Shown here one piece after another: positions 50,490 to 58,950 of a stretch of 64,000 bases of DNA. The notes under the pieces were generated by a model. That model was given only the letters and a program-made list of their open reading frames with translations, did not search any database and was not told the origin of the DNA. The DNA lies in the NCBI GenBank assembly GCA_963829725.1, contig CAWHJW010000014.1:124001-188000 (forward strand), read 5' to 3'. The translations under genes and the position numbers were made by a program. The stretch is from RYN-230 sp963829725. GTDB taxonomy: Bacteria; Actinomycetota; Actinomycetes; Streptosporangiales; Streptosporangiaceae. Position 1 is the first letter of the stretch. The number at the start of each line of letters is the position of its first letter.

Positions 50490-52944
50490 CGGCGACGGCC
50501 TCCAGCGCGGCGGTGCTCGCCGCGGAGAGAGCGGTGTTCTCCACTGGCAGCCGGATGCGGAACCGGGTACCGCGTGGTGGCTGGTCCAGCTCGATCTGGC
50601 CGCCGTGCGCGGCGACGATGGCACGGGCGATGGACAAGCCGAGGCCGGACCCGGACCCCGGTGACCGGCCCCGCCGCATCGGCTCGAACGGGGTGGCGGC
50701 CACGTCGGGCGGCATCCCGACGCCGTCGTCGGCCACCGTGACCAGCACCGTGTACGCGCTGGCCCGCTGCGCGGTGACCGTCACCCGGGTGCTGGCCGGG
50801 TTGTGGCCGGTCGCGTTGGCCAGCAGGTTCACGAAGACCTGCTCCAGCCGGTCATGATCGGCCCAGACGGGCGGCAGATCGGTCGCGCAGCGCACCTCCA
50901 CGCGCAGCGCGCTGGCCGGCGGCAGGCACGCCACGGCGGCTTCCAGGACCAGCGGGATGTCGCACCAGTCAGGCTGCAGTTGCATGATCCCCGACTCGAT
51001 GGCGGAGAACCGGAGCAGGTCATCGACCAGGCGGCTGAGCCGGGAGGACTCCGCGGCGATCGTGGTCAGGAACCGGTGCTGCGATGCGGCGTCCCAGGTC
51101 ACGTCGGGCTGCAGCAGGCTGGATGCGTAGCCCTTGATCGCGGTCAGCGGGGTGCGCAGCTCGTGGCTCAGCCGGGACAGGAATCCCCGCTGCAGTTCCC
51201 CGGACCGGCGCAGCGCCGTGGTCTCCTGGATGGCGGACCACGCCGCCTCCCGCTCCAGCGCGAGCCGTAGCGAATGCGCGGCATCCGCCAGCAGCGCCGC
51301 GGAATCGGCCGGCGGCGGCGCGTCGTGCCAGCGCGCCACCAGCGCGGTGCGCCCGCCCGGCGCCGCGAAAGCCACCGACAGCAGATGCTCGCCCCCGGCG
51401 TCGCTGCCGGGCACTGGCATCCCGTCCTGGCCCAAGCCGAGGACGGCCTCGGCGGCGCGGAGCGCGGCCGGGGTCCCGGCCGCTTGCCCCACGGGGCCGG
51501 CGGCGGCCCGGCACCCGGGCGGGCCCTCTGGCTCGCCGACCGCCAGCACCACCTCGTCCGCTTCCAGGCCGCGGCGCAGTGCCTGGAGGGCCAGGAACAG
51601 GCCGTCGGCCACCGGCAGCGGCCCAGCCAGCGTCTGCAGCATCTCCCGGATCGTCTCCAGGACCCGGTTCCGCGCCGTCACCTCGTCCAGCAGCTGGTCC
51701 CGCTCGACCGCGCCGGCCGCGTAGCCGGCGTACAAGGTGGCCAGGTCCAGGTCGTCCCGCCGCGGCTTGCCCGCGGTGGCGCGGAACACGGTGATGACCC
51801 CGAGCAAGCCGCCGGGGCCCAGCACCGGGACAGACCAGGAACTGGCCACCTTGGCCGACCTGGCCAGGCCGGCGAACGGCGCCCAGGCCGTGCCCGCCTG
51901 CACGTTGTCCTCGATGACCGGGCACTCGGCCGCCGCCGCCAGGCCGACGGGGCCGCCCGCCGGGCCGCGGGGCAGCCGGGCCCACGCGGCCAGCAGCGGC
52001 GGCTGCAGGCCCAGCGACGCGGCGCAGACCAGCGAGGAATCCGGAGCGGCCAGGTGGATGCACAGCCGCTCGCTGCCCAGCGCCGCGCCCAGCGCGGACA
52101 GGATCAGCGACAGGCTGCTGGACGGGTCGGCCGAGACCAGCCGGTCGGTAAGCCCGTGCAGCCGGGTCAGCTGGCGGCGGGCCGAGGAGTCCACCTCCTG
52201 GCCGGACAGCAGCGCCACCACGTCCCCGGGGTGCACCTCGCTGGGCGTGACATCGGCGATGAGCCGGCCGTGCCGCAGCACCGCGATGCGGTCTGCCAGC
52301 CGGAACATCTGGCTGATGTCGTGGCAGGCCAGCACGACGGTGGTGCCCTGCTCGCGGACCCGGGCGATCAGCTCCTCGACCAGAGCGGATTCCTGCACGC
52401 CCAGCGCGGCGGTCGGCTCGTCCAGCAGCAGCAGCCGGGGCTGCTGCGCCATCGCCCGGGCCACGGCAACCAGCTGGCGCTGGCCGCCGGACAGCGAGCG
52501 CACGGAGCGGCCTGGATCCCGCAGTGGCACGCCCAGCCGGCTGAACAGCCGCGCGGCGTCTTTGCGCATCCGGACCTCGGAGAACACCTGGCGCCGCTGC
52601 TCCCGGCCGAGCAGGACGTTCGAGGCCACGTCAAGGTTGTCGCACAGTGCCAGGTCCTGCCAGACCACCTCGATGCCCCGCCGCTTGGCGCTGATCGGGT
52701 CGGGCGGGACCGGGCGGCCGTCCAGCGCGACCACCCCGGACGTGGGCGCGATGTCCCCGGCGATGCAGCGGACCAGGGTGCTCTTGCCCGCGCCGTTCTC
52801 ACCCGCCAGGGCGACCAGCTCACCGGGCCGGACGCTCAGGTCCACGCCGTGCAGGGCGGTCAGCGGCCCGAACCGGGCCCCCAGCCCGGAGACCGTCAGC
52901 TCAGCCGCGGGGGCCTCCCCGGCGTAGCTGGCGGCAGCGGTCAT
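50482..52944 (-). CDS. Sugar-type ABC ATPase fused to a GAF-GAF sensor histidine kinase
   Basis: A single 820-residue frame joins two machines. Residues 15-250 are an ABC nucleotide-binding domain of the sugar-importer kind: Walker A GENGAGKST at 48-56, signature LSGGQRQ at 151-157, Walker B LLLLDEPTAALG at 171 onward and H-loop His208 (ACHDISQMF). Residues about 270-410 and 430-560 look like two GAF domains (VIEDNVQAGTAWAPFAGLAR, SWSVPVLGPGGLLGVITVFR). Residues 585-800 are the kinase core: H-box RLSHELRTPLTAIKGYASSL with His594, N-box VNLLANATGHN, G1 DDGVGMP at 739 and G2 GSGLGLSIARAIV at 765. All catalytic residues are present. It heads an operon with a response regulator and a sugar permease. 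Confidence 0.9.
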   Translation of the reverse strand: MTAAASYAGEAPAAELTVSGLGARFGPLTALHGVDLSVRPGELVALAGENGAGKSTLVRCIAGDIAPTSGVVALDGRPVPPDPISAKRRGIEVVWQDLALCDNLDVASNVLLGREQRRQVFSEVRMRKDAARLFSRLGVPLRDPGRSVRSLSGGQRQLVAVARAMAQQPRLLLLDEPTAALGVQESALVEELIARVREQGTTVVLACHDISQMFRLADRIAVLRHGRLIADVTPSEVHPGDVVALLSGQEVDSSARRQLTRLHGLTDRLVSADPSSSLSLILSALGAALGSERLCIHLAAPDSSLVCAASLGLQPPLLAAWARLPRGPAGGPVGLAAAAECPVIEDNVQAGTAWAPFAGLARSAKVASSWSVPVLGPGGLLGVITVFRATAGKPRRDDLDLATLYAGYAAGAVERDQLLDEVTARNRVLETIREMLQTLAGPLPVADGLFLALQALRRGLEADEVVLAVGEPEGPPGCRAAAGPVGQAAGTPAALRAAEAVLGLGQDGMPVPGSDAGGEHLLSVAFAAPGGRTALVARWHDAPPPADSAALLADAAHSLRLALEREAAWSAIQETTALRRSGELQRGFLSRLSHELRTPLTAIKGYASSLLQPDVTWDAASQHRFLTTIAAESSRLSRLVDDLLRFSAIESGIMQLQPDWCDIPLVLEAAVACLPPASALRVEVRCATDLPPVWADHDRLEQVFVNLLANATGHNPASTRVTVTAQRASAYTVLVTVADDGVGMPPDVAATPFEPMRRGRSPGSGSGLGLSIARAIVAAHGGQIELDQPPRGTRFRIRLPVENTALSAASTAALEAVADG

Positions 52945-53061
52945 GTGTCACATTCTGGACGTAAGGGCCGCTGCGCACCAACTGAGCGTCCAGGAACGTG
53001 CTGGCTGGCAGGTTCCGGGCCGCGCCCGCCGGGCGGCGGGCCAGGCTGGCGGCGGTGCGGG

Positions 53062-53092
53062 TTGACTCCGTACCGGGGTACGGCTGTTAACG
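53062..53092 (+). promoter_or_regulatory. MerR-type promoter with palindrome in the spacer
   Basis: TTGACT at 53062-53067 is a good -35; a -10 lies at about 53087-53092 (TTAACG) at 19 bp spacing, longer than optimal as in MerR-controlled promoters. The spacer is filled by the perfect palindrome CCGTACC (53068-53074), GG, GGTACGG (53077-53083). The merR start codon follows at 53100, so the gene regulates itself and the thioredoxin downstream. Confidence 0.75.
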
Positions 53093-53099
53093 TCCGGGC

Positions 53100-53543
53100 A
53101 TGGCTGGACTGACGATCGGCAGGTTCGCCGAAGCCGGCGGGGTCGGCGTGGAGACCGTGCGGTTCTACCAGCGGCGCGGGCTGCTGCCGGCGCCCCGGCG
53201 GGGCGGATCGGGCTTCCGCGAGTACTCCGAGGACGACCAGTGGCGGCTGGCCTTCATCCGCCGGGCCCGGCGCCTCGGGTTCAGCCTGGCCGAGATCGGC
53301 GACCTGCTGGGGCCGGCCCAGGCCCGGTCCACCGGGGAGATCGTGGCCGCCGCCGGGCGCAAGCTGGCCGACGTCGCCGAGCAGATCACTGAGCTCGGGC
53401 AGCTGCAGTGCCGGCTCCGCCGCCTGGTGCATGTCTGCGAGTCCGGCAGCGCCGACGACTGCCTGGCGCTGCACGTCGCGGAGCCCGGATACGGGACGGC
53501 CAGCCCGGACGGCCCGGACATAGTGGCAGGACGGAAACCATGA
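53100..53543 (+). CDS. MerR-family regulator with CueR-like cysteine loop
   Basis: A 147-residue MerR protein: LTIGRFAEAGGVGVETVRFY then QRRGLLPAPRRGGSGFREYS (winged helix), FIRRARRLGFSLAEIGDLL, a dimerisation helix, and a C-terminal loop with Cys113 and Cys121 (VHVCESGSADDCLAL), plus Cys104. The C-x7-C spacing matches monovalent-metal and zinc sensors such as CueR rather than the x8 spacing of mercuric MerR. It overlaps the downstream thioredoxin gene (ATGA). A metal or thiol-oxidant stress response is likely. Confidence 0.9.
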   Translation: MAGLTIGRFAEAGGVGVETVRFYQRRGLLPAPRRGGSGFREYSEDDQWRLAFIRRARRLGFSLAEIGDLLGPAQARSTGEIVAAAGRKLADVAEQITELGQLQCRLRRLVHVCESGSADDCLALHVAEPGYGTASPDGPDIVAGRKP

Positions 53544-53878
53544 GCGCCGAGCAGCTGACCGTGGCCACCGCGGTCACCGACGACAGTTTCGACGCGGTGG
53601 TGCTCGGCAGCCCGCGCCCGGTCATCGTCGAGTACTGGGCGCGCTGGTGCGGCCCGTGCCGCCAGCTCGGCCCGGTACTGAACGCCATCGCGGCCGACCA
53701 CGCCGGGCAGGTCGACCTGGTCACCGTGGACACCGACGAGAACTGGCGGACCACGGCGCGGTACGGGGTGCTGCATGTGCCCACCGTGCACGTGTTCACC
53801 GGCGGCGAGCTCGTCCGGCAAGTCGTCGGGGCGAGGTCGAAGTCGGCGCTGCTGCGCGGATTCGACGGCATTCTCTAG
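53540..53878 (+). CDS. Thioredoxin
   Basis: A 112-residue thioredoxin: SFDAVVLGSPRPVIVEYWAR then WCGPCRQLGPVLNAIA, with the redox-active Cys37 and Cys40, VDTDENWRTTARYGVLHVPT with the cis-proline, and VHVFTGGELVRQVVGARSKS. The classical WCGPC motif predicts a reducing cytosolic protein. The ATG at 53540 overlaps the MerR stop, so both come from one mRNA. MerR-thioredoxin operons make sense as a thiol-repair response to soft metals or electrophiles. Confidence 0.93.
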   Translation: MSAEQLTVATAVTDDSFDAVVLGSPRPVIVEYWARWCGPCRQLGPVLNAIAADHAGQVDLVTVDTDENWRTTARYGVLHVPTVHVFTGGELVRQVVGARSKSALLRGFDGIL

Positions 53879-53981
53879 CCAGGGCGCCGCAGCTGGCCGC
53901 GTGCGGCGGCCGGCCGCGGTGCGGGGCCAGCCGGCGCGGCGCGGCTTGCCCGCCCGGACCGTGAGCCGGCAGGGTGGGCGC

Positions 53982-54638
53982 ATGATTGAGGCGGTCGTGT
54001 TCGACCTGGACGGCGTGCTCGTCGACTCCGAGCCGGTCTGGGAGGAGGTGCGCCACCAGTTGGTGGCCGAGCACGGCGGCCACTGGCCAGCGGACGCGCA
54101 GCAGCGGCTGATGGGCATGAGCACAGCCGAATGGGCCCGGTACCTGACCGCGGAACTCGGGGTCCGGCTGCCGCCCGAGCAGGCCGCCACGGTGGTCATC
54201 GAGCGGATGGCGGCCCGGTACTCCGGCCGGCTCTCGCTGCTGCCGGGCGCGGCAGACGCGGTCCGCGCCCTGGCCGCGCAGTGGCCGCTGGGGCTGGCCA
54301 GTTCTTCGCCGCCGTCGCTCATCGCCGCCGTGCTCGATGCCTCGTCGCTGCGCGGCTGCTTCCGGGCCGCCATGTCCACCGAGCAGGTCCCCGCGGGCAA
54401 GCCGGCCCCGGACATCTACCTCGCGGTGGCGGCCGCGCTCGGCTGCCCGCCCGGCCGGTGCGCCGCGGTCGAGGATTCCGCCAACGGCCTGCGCTCGGCC
54501 GCGGCCGCGGGCCTGCGGGTGATCGCCGTCCCGCGCCCGGAGTACCCGCCTGGCCCGGCGGCGCTGGCGTCCGCTGCCCGGGTGCTCGGTAGCCTGGCCG
54601 AGCTCACCCCGGACACGGTCCGCGCACTCGCCGGCTGA
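53982..54638 (+). CDS. HAD-superfamily hydrolase (beta-phosphoglucomutase-like)
   Basis: A 218-residue HAD phosphatase: MIEAVVFDLDGVLVDSEPVW with nucleophile Asp8 and acid Asp10, a helical cap (HGGHWPADAQQRLMGMSTAE, WARYLTAEL), motif II WPLGLASSSPPSLIAAVLD, the Lys in VPAGKPAPDIYLAVAAALG and motif IV AAVEDSANGLRSAAAAGL. The VDSEPVW and cap type place it with the phosphoglycolate phosphatase/beta-phosphoglucomutase subgroup. The ATG at 53982 lies 104 bp after the thioredoxin stop, and threonine synthase follows 23 bp later, so it may be in that operon. Confidence 0.92.
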   Translation: MIEAVVFDLDGVLVDSEPVWEEVRHQLVAEHGGHWPADAQQRLMGMSTAEWARYLTAELGVRLPPEQAATVVIERMAARYSGRLSLLPGAADAVRALAAQWPLGLASSSPPSLIAAVLDASSLRGCFRAAMSTEQVPAGKPAPDIYLAVAAALGCPPGRCAAVEDSANGLRSAAAAGLRVIAVPRPEYPPGPAALASAARVLGSLAELTPDTVRALAG

Positions 54639-54660
54639 CCGGCCGACAGGAGGAAACCCG

Positions 54661-55890
54661 GTGCCGTCCCGCTACAGCGCCCTGTCCCACCTGGAGTGCT
54701 CCGGGTGCGCGGCGCGCTATGACGCCGATCGCCTCCAGGGCACCTGCGGCTGCGGGGCGCCACTGCTCGCCCGCTACGACCTGGGCCGGGTCCGTGGCCA
54801 GGTCAGCCCCGCGGACCTGGCCACGCGCCCGCCGGACCTGTGGCGCTACCACGAGGTGCTGCCGGTCACCGGTCCCGCGCAGGTGGTCAGCCTGGGTGAG
54901 GGCATGACGCCGCTGCTCCCGGTGCCCCGGCTGGGCCGGGTCCTCGGCGTGCCCCGGCTGCTGATGAAGGACGAGAGCCTCATCCCCACCGGGACGTTCA
55001 AGGCCCGCGGGGCCGCCGTCGGCGTGTCCCGGGCGGCCGAACTGGGCGCGGCCGGGGTGGCCATGCCCACCAACGGCAACGCGGGCGCGGCCTGGGCCGC
55101 CTACGCCGCGCGGGCCGGGCTGGCCAGCCTCATCGTGCTGCCCTCGGCCGCGCCCGCGATCAACCGGGCCGAGTGCGCCGTGGCGGGCGCGGAGCTGTAC
55201 CTGGTGGACGGGCTCATCGGGGACGCCGCCGCGATCGTGGCCGCGGCGCTGCCCGGCCGTCCCGGGTACGCCGACGTGGCCACCCTCCGCGAGCCCTACC
55301 GGCTGGAGGGCAAGAAGACGATGGGGTACGAGATCGCGGAGCAGCTCGGCTGGCGGCTGCCCGATGTCATCGTCTACCCGACCGGCGGCGGGGTGGGCAT
55401 CATCGGCATTCACAAGGCGCTGGACGAGATGCGGGAGCTGGGCTGGGTGACCGGCCCCCCGCCCCGGCTGGTCGCGGTGCAGGCCAGCGGGTGCGCGCCC
55501 ATCGTGGCGGCCTTCGCCAGCGGGGCAGACCACAGCGCGCCCTGGCCGGAGGCTGCGGCGCGCACCGTGGCGTTCGGTATCACGGTGCCGCGGGCGCTCG
55601 GCGATTTCCTGGTGCTGCGGGCGGTACGCGAGACGGGCGGGACCGCGGTGGCCGTCGATGACCCGGACCTGCTCGCGGCCCAGCGCGACGTGGCCGGGCA
55701 CGAAGGCAGCTTCATCTGCCCTGAGGGTGCGGCCTGCGTCGCCGCGGTCGGCCAGTTGCGCGAGGCCGGCTGGCTGTCGGCCCGGGACGAGGTGGTCGTG
55801 CTCAACACCGGGACGGGCCTGAAGTACCCCGGCACCGTACCGGTGCACGCCCCGGTGCTGGCCCCGGGGGAGCGCCTTCCCGCCCGGTGA
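54661..55890 (+). CDS. thrC: Threonine synthase
   Basis: A 409-residue PLP enzyme of fold type II: a short Cys-rich N-terminus (LECSGCAARYDADRLQGTCG), VVSLGEGMTPLLPVPRLGRV, the PLP lysine in MKDESLIPTGTFKARGAAVG (Lys114), MPTNGNAGAAWAAYAARAGL, VIVYPTGGGVGIIGIHKALD (phosphate-binding glycine loop) and EGSFICPEGAACVAAVGQL. It converts O-phosphohomoserine to threonine in the cytosol. This long, Cys-bearing form is the second, more divergent threonine synthase type often found away from the hom-thrB cluster. The GTG at 54661 has AGGAGGAAA upstream. Confidence 0.88.
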   Translation: MPSRYSALSHLECSGCAARYDADRLQGTCGCGAPLLARYDLGRVRGQVSPADLATRPPDLWRYHEVLPVTGPAQVVSLGEGMTPLLPVPRLGRVLGVPRLLMKDESLIPTGTFKARGAAVGVSRAAELGAAGVAMPTNGNAGAAWAAYAARAGLASLIVLPSAAPAINRAECAVAGAELYLVDGLIGDAAAIVAAALPGRPGYADVATLREPYRLEGKKTMGYEIAEQLGWRLPDVIVYPTGGGVGIIGIHKALDEMRELGWVTGPPPRLVAVQASGCAPIVAAFASGADHSAPWPEAAARTVAFGITVPRALGDFLVLRAVRETGGTAVAVDDPDLLAAQRDVAGHEGSFICPEGAACVAAVGQLREAGWLSARDEVVVLNTGTGLKYPGTVPVHAPVLAPGERLPAR

Positions 55891-56042
55891 GTCCCGGGTG
55901 GCCGATTCCGGCCGGCAGGTGTGCGCGGGCGTGTCGCGGGCACCTGACAGCCCTGGGCCCGGCCGGCCCCGGCGGGCCGGGGTGGCCGGGCCGTGCCCCG
56001 GGGCGCGCGCCGCGCTCCGCGGATGACAGGAGGTAACTGGCC

Positions 56043-56297
56043 ATGACCTTCGGAGGCAGCATCGCGCTCATCGTGATCGGCGCGATCCTACGATTCGCCA
56101 TCAGCTATTCCCCCGCCTACGTCAACCTGCGGCTCCTCGGCCTGATCGTGATGATCGGCGGTGTCATCGGGCTGATCATCTCGCTCGCCTTCATGACCGC
56201 CCGCCGGCGCCGCCCGGTGGACGGTGCGGCCACCGAGATCTACCAGGAGCGCCGGTACCACGAGCCGCAGGGCCGCTACCAGGACCCGCCGCTCTGA
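56043..56297 (+). CDS. DUF6458 small membrane protein
   Basis: An 84-residue protein with two transmembrane helices: FGGSIALIVIGAILRFAISY and LRLLGLIVMIGGVIGLIISL, followed by FMTARRRRPVDG and a hydrophilic tail. This is the recognisable DUF6458 pattern of actinobacteria. The ATG at 56043 has GGAGGTAA six bases upstream. The function is unknown; it stands between threonine synthase and Ku. Confidence 0.88.
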   Translation: MTFGGSIALIVIGAILRFAISYSPAYVNLRLLGLIVMIGGVIGLIISLAFMTARRRRPVDGAATEIYQERRYHEPQGRYQDPPL

Positions 56298-56552
56298 TCG
56301 CAGCCCCAGCCGTCTGCGCCCCAGCCGTCTGCGCCCCAGCCGCCCCCGTCCTGACCCGGCGGCCCGGCCGCGCGACCGCTGGCCGGGTGAATGCGCAGCT
56401 ACCGGGCCTGGGCGGGTCCGCCGCCGTTGCATAGAATCAAGATCGACAGTGCAGCTCAGCGGCCCGCGCCCCGGGCACGGCCGCTGCGGTGACCGGCCGG
56501 GCAGGGGGACCGCTGGCCCGGCTGTCGCGGCCCGGGGGACTGGGAGAAGAGC
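56298..56552. other. Promoter region of ku
   Basis: About 255 bp with no gene. It opens with a triplicated CAGCCGTCTGCGCCC-like 15-bp unit (56303-56344, CAGCCGCCCCC in the last copy) and contains the slightly AT-richer GCATAGAATCAAGATCGACAG at 56429-56449, the likely promoter zone for ku. Confidence 0.4.
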
Positions 56553-57566
56553 ATGGCGCGTTCGATCTGGTCGGGATTCCTCAGCTTTGGCCTGGTGAAT
56601 GTCCCGGTCGGGCTGTACCCGGCCACAGCTGACCAGACCATCCACTTCAACCAGCTGCACAAGGGCACCTCGCACCGGATCCGGTACAAGAAAGTCGACG
56701 AGGTGACCGGGGAGGAAGTGGCCAACCCGGACATCGTCAACGGGTACGACCTCGGCGGCGGGGAGTACGTCGTGGTCACCCGCGACGAGCTGAAGGAGAT
56801 CGCGCCTGGGAAGTCGGAAACCATCGAGATCAGCGATTTCGTGGACCTGGCCGAGATCGACCCGGTGCACTACCGGCAGACCTACTACCTGGCCCCGCGG
56901 GGCAAGGGCGCGGACCGGGCGTACGCCCTGCTGCGCCAGGCCATGGACGAGGCCGGCAAGGTGGGCATCGCCACCATGGTGCTGCGCGACAAGGAGCACC
57001 TGGTCGCGGTGCGGCCGGGTGCCGACGTGCTGATCATGGAGACGATGTACTTCGAGGACGAGATCCGCAGGCCCAGCGAGGAACTCGACACCCTGCCCCA
57101 GGACGTGAGCATCCGGGACCGGGAACTCGATATCGCCAAGAGGCTCGTCAACTCGCTCACGGTCCAGTGGTCCCCGGAGGAGTACCACAACACCTACCGG
57201 GACCGGGTGATGGAGCTCATCGAGCGCAAGCGGGAGGGCAAGTCGGTCGTGTTCGAGGAGGAGCGGCCCAAGTCGAACGTGATCGACCTGATGGCCGCGC
57301 TGGAAGCCTCGGTCGCGTCGATGGGCGGCCAGGACAAGGGCCGCGAGGCCGCCCCCGCGCCGCCGGCCCCCGGCGCGCGGGGGGCAGCGGCGCCGCGGGA
57401 AGCCACGGCCGGGGCGGAGGACCTGGCCAGTTTGAGCAAGGCCGACCTGGTCAGCCGGGCTGCCGATATGGGCATCGCCGGCCGGTCGAAGATGTCCAAG
57501 CCCGAGCTGATCGACGCGATCACGGCCGCGACCGCGCCGAAGCGCCGCCCTCGGAGGATTTCCTAG
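56553..57566 (+). CDS. ku: Ku DNA-end-binding protein (NHEJ)
   Basis: A 337-residue bacterial Ku: MARSIWSGFLSFGLVNVPVG then LYPATADQTIHFNQLHKGTS, GEEVANPDIVNGYDLGGGEY, EIDPVHYRQTYYLAPRGKGA, KEHLVAVRPGADVLIMETMY and DRELDIAKRLVNSLTVQWSP. It forms a homodimer that threads onto broken DNA ends and recruits LigD. The core ends near residue 255; an Ala/Pro linker follows, and then a SAP-like helix-extension-helix (LASLSKADLVSRAADMGI, MSKPELIDAITAA) and a basic KRRPRR tail that would add DNA binding. No ligD is in this window. The ATG at 56553 follows GGGAGAAG. Confidence 0.95.
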   Translation: MARSIWSGFLSFGLVNVPVGLYPATADQTIHFNQLHKGTSHRIRYKKVDEVTGEEVANPDIVNGYDLGGGEYVVVTRDELKEIAPGKSETIEISDFVDLAEIDPVHYRQTYYLAPRGKGADRAYALLRQAMDEAGKVGIATMVLRDKEHLVAVRPGADVLIMETMYFEDEIRRPSEELDTLPQDVSIRDRELDIAKRLVNSLTVQWSPEEYHNTYRDRVMELIERKREGKSVVFEEERPKSNVIDLMAALEASVASMGGQDKGREAAPAPPAPGARGAAAPREATAGAEDLASLSKADLVSRAADMGIAGRSKMSKPELIDAITAATAPKRRPRRIS

Positions 57567-57643
57567 CAATCTTCCCCCGGCCGGCCTGTCGCCCGGACGG
57601 CTGTCGGCCCCCGGTGATAGAGCTGACTCGGGAGGGAGGCACG

Positions 57644-57872
57644 ATGCCCGAGCCAGCTCAGATCACCAATGAGTGCCCCGACTGCCGCGAGGACCTGGAG
57701 CACTGCCACGGCACCGCGATCGTGCACGTGGACGGCCTGGCGGACTGCTCGGATGACCCCGGCTGCCCGGCTGCCTGCCCCGCTGCACCTGTTCGTGATC
57801 TCCTGCGCGGAGGTGGCCTGCGACTGCCTGCCGGACACCGTCCCGGCCGCCGCGCAGGCCCGGGCCTCCTGA
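57644..57872 (+). pseudogene. Small Cys-rich actinobacterial protein, one frameshift
   Basis: ATG 57644, behind GGGAGGG, starts MPEPAQITNECPDCREDLEH then CHGTAIVHVDGLADCSDDPG, a Cys-rich peptide with CPDC and CSDDPGC motifs suggesting a zinc site. After GCPAACPA (about 57780) one base is lost or gained, and the expected ending appears in the next frame: LHLFVISCAEVACDCLPDT, ending at 57872. Restored, it is about 76 residues, a normal size for this small conserved family. Its function is unknown. Confidence 0.65.
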
Positions 57873-57892
57873 CCAGGGTTACCGGGCCAGGG

Positions 57893-58897
57893 TTACCGGG
57901 CCAGGGCGCAGGCCCGCATGGCCTTCCGGTAGGCGACGGCCACCGCGTCGAACTTGAGGTGCAGTTCCGCGGCCAGGTCGAAGGGCACCCGTTCCGGCCG
58001 CTGTGATTCCACCACGACCTGGTCCTGGCCGAAGATCGTGTCCTCGAAGTCCTGCAGCACCCGGCCCGGCTGGTCGGTGTTGTAGTTCCGGCCGATCACC
58101 ACGTAACCGGCGCAGTGCCCGCCGTCCACCGGCTGGGCGGCGAAGAAGTACACCATGCCACGCTCGCCGCCCCAGCCCAGCCGCAGCGCGATCGTGTAGG
58201 GCAGGTGCAGCTCGTAGCGGCTGGTCCGGTCCGGCGGCCCGGCCTGCTCGTTGCCGAACACCGGGAAGTCCTCGCTGTTCGCCGCCTCCGGCCGGGTGAT
58301 CGTGTAGTGCAGCACATGCCCGTCGGTGCGCACCTCGTGGCGCGGCACCACCGGCCGGTCCGGGTCGCCCAGCAGCCCCGGGTGCACCCACGGGAAATGG
58401 CCCAGGTCGGTGAAGTTCTCTACCTGGCGCCCCGCGTCGCAGGCCCACCGGTAGGGCCCGGCGGTGAGCACCGCCCACTGCCCGTTTTCCAGTTCCGGCA
58501 CTTCGGGCAGCGGCCAGCGGGGCTCGTCCACGGCCACCCAGACCAGTCCGTACCGTTCCTGGCAGCGGAAGGCAGGAACCCGCGCCTTGGCGGGCACCCG
58601 GGCCGGGTCAGCCAGCTGCGGGATGGCCGCGCAGCGGCCGTCGGCGCGGTAGCGCCAGCCATGGTAGGGGCAGACCAGTTCGTCGCCGCTGACCCAGCCG
58701 AGCGACAGCGCGGTGCCCCGGTGCACGCACAGGTCCAGGTTGGCCCGGGGCCCGCCGTCCGCGCCGCGCCAGAGTACGAGTGGCTCGCCCAGCAGGTCAG
58801 CGTGCTGCGGCCGGTCCTCCAGCCCGGCCGCGAACGCCACCGGATGCCAGCAGGCGCGCAGCGCCGACAGGTCCGCGAAAGTCCCTGGCGAGGTCAC
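57893..58897 (-). CDS. Rieske-type non-haem iron oxygenase
   Basis: A 334-residue oxygenase alpha-subunit. The N-terminal Rieske centre has Cys57-x-His59 and Cys76-x2-His79 (LCVHRGTALSLGWVSGDELV then CPYHGW). The catalytic domain carries the mononuclear-iron site in VENFTDLGHFPWVHPGLLGD (His167, His172), with a late Asp expected in the DFEDTIFGQDQ segment. The sequence resembles the vanillate O-demethylase/pheophorbide oxygenase (PaO) group, which demethylate or hydroxylate aromatics with a separate reductase. No reductase gene is next to it. The GTG at 58897 lacks a strong ribosome-binding site. Confidence 0.92.
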   Translation of the reverse strand: MTSPGTFADLSALRACWHPVAFAAGLEDRPQHADLLGEPLVLWRGADGGPRANLDLCVHRGTALSLGWVSGDELVCPYHGWRYRADGRCAAIPQLADPARVPAKARVPAFRCQERYGLVWVAVDEPRWPLPEVPELENGQWAVLTAGPYRWACDAGRQVENFTDLGHFPWVHPGLLGDPDRPVVPRHEVRTDGHVLHYTITRPEAANSEDFPVFGNEQAGPPDRTSRYELHLPYTIALRLGWGGERGMVYFFAAQPVDGGHCAGYVVIGRNYNTDQPGRVLQDFEDTIFGQDQVVVESQRPERVPFDLAAELHLKFDAVAVAYRKAMRACALAR

Positions 58898-58950
58898 GGC
58901 ACGCTCTTCCGCATGCGGGAGTGATGCCCGGATATGTCTGGGCTACGCGC

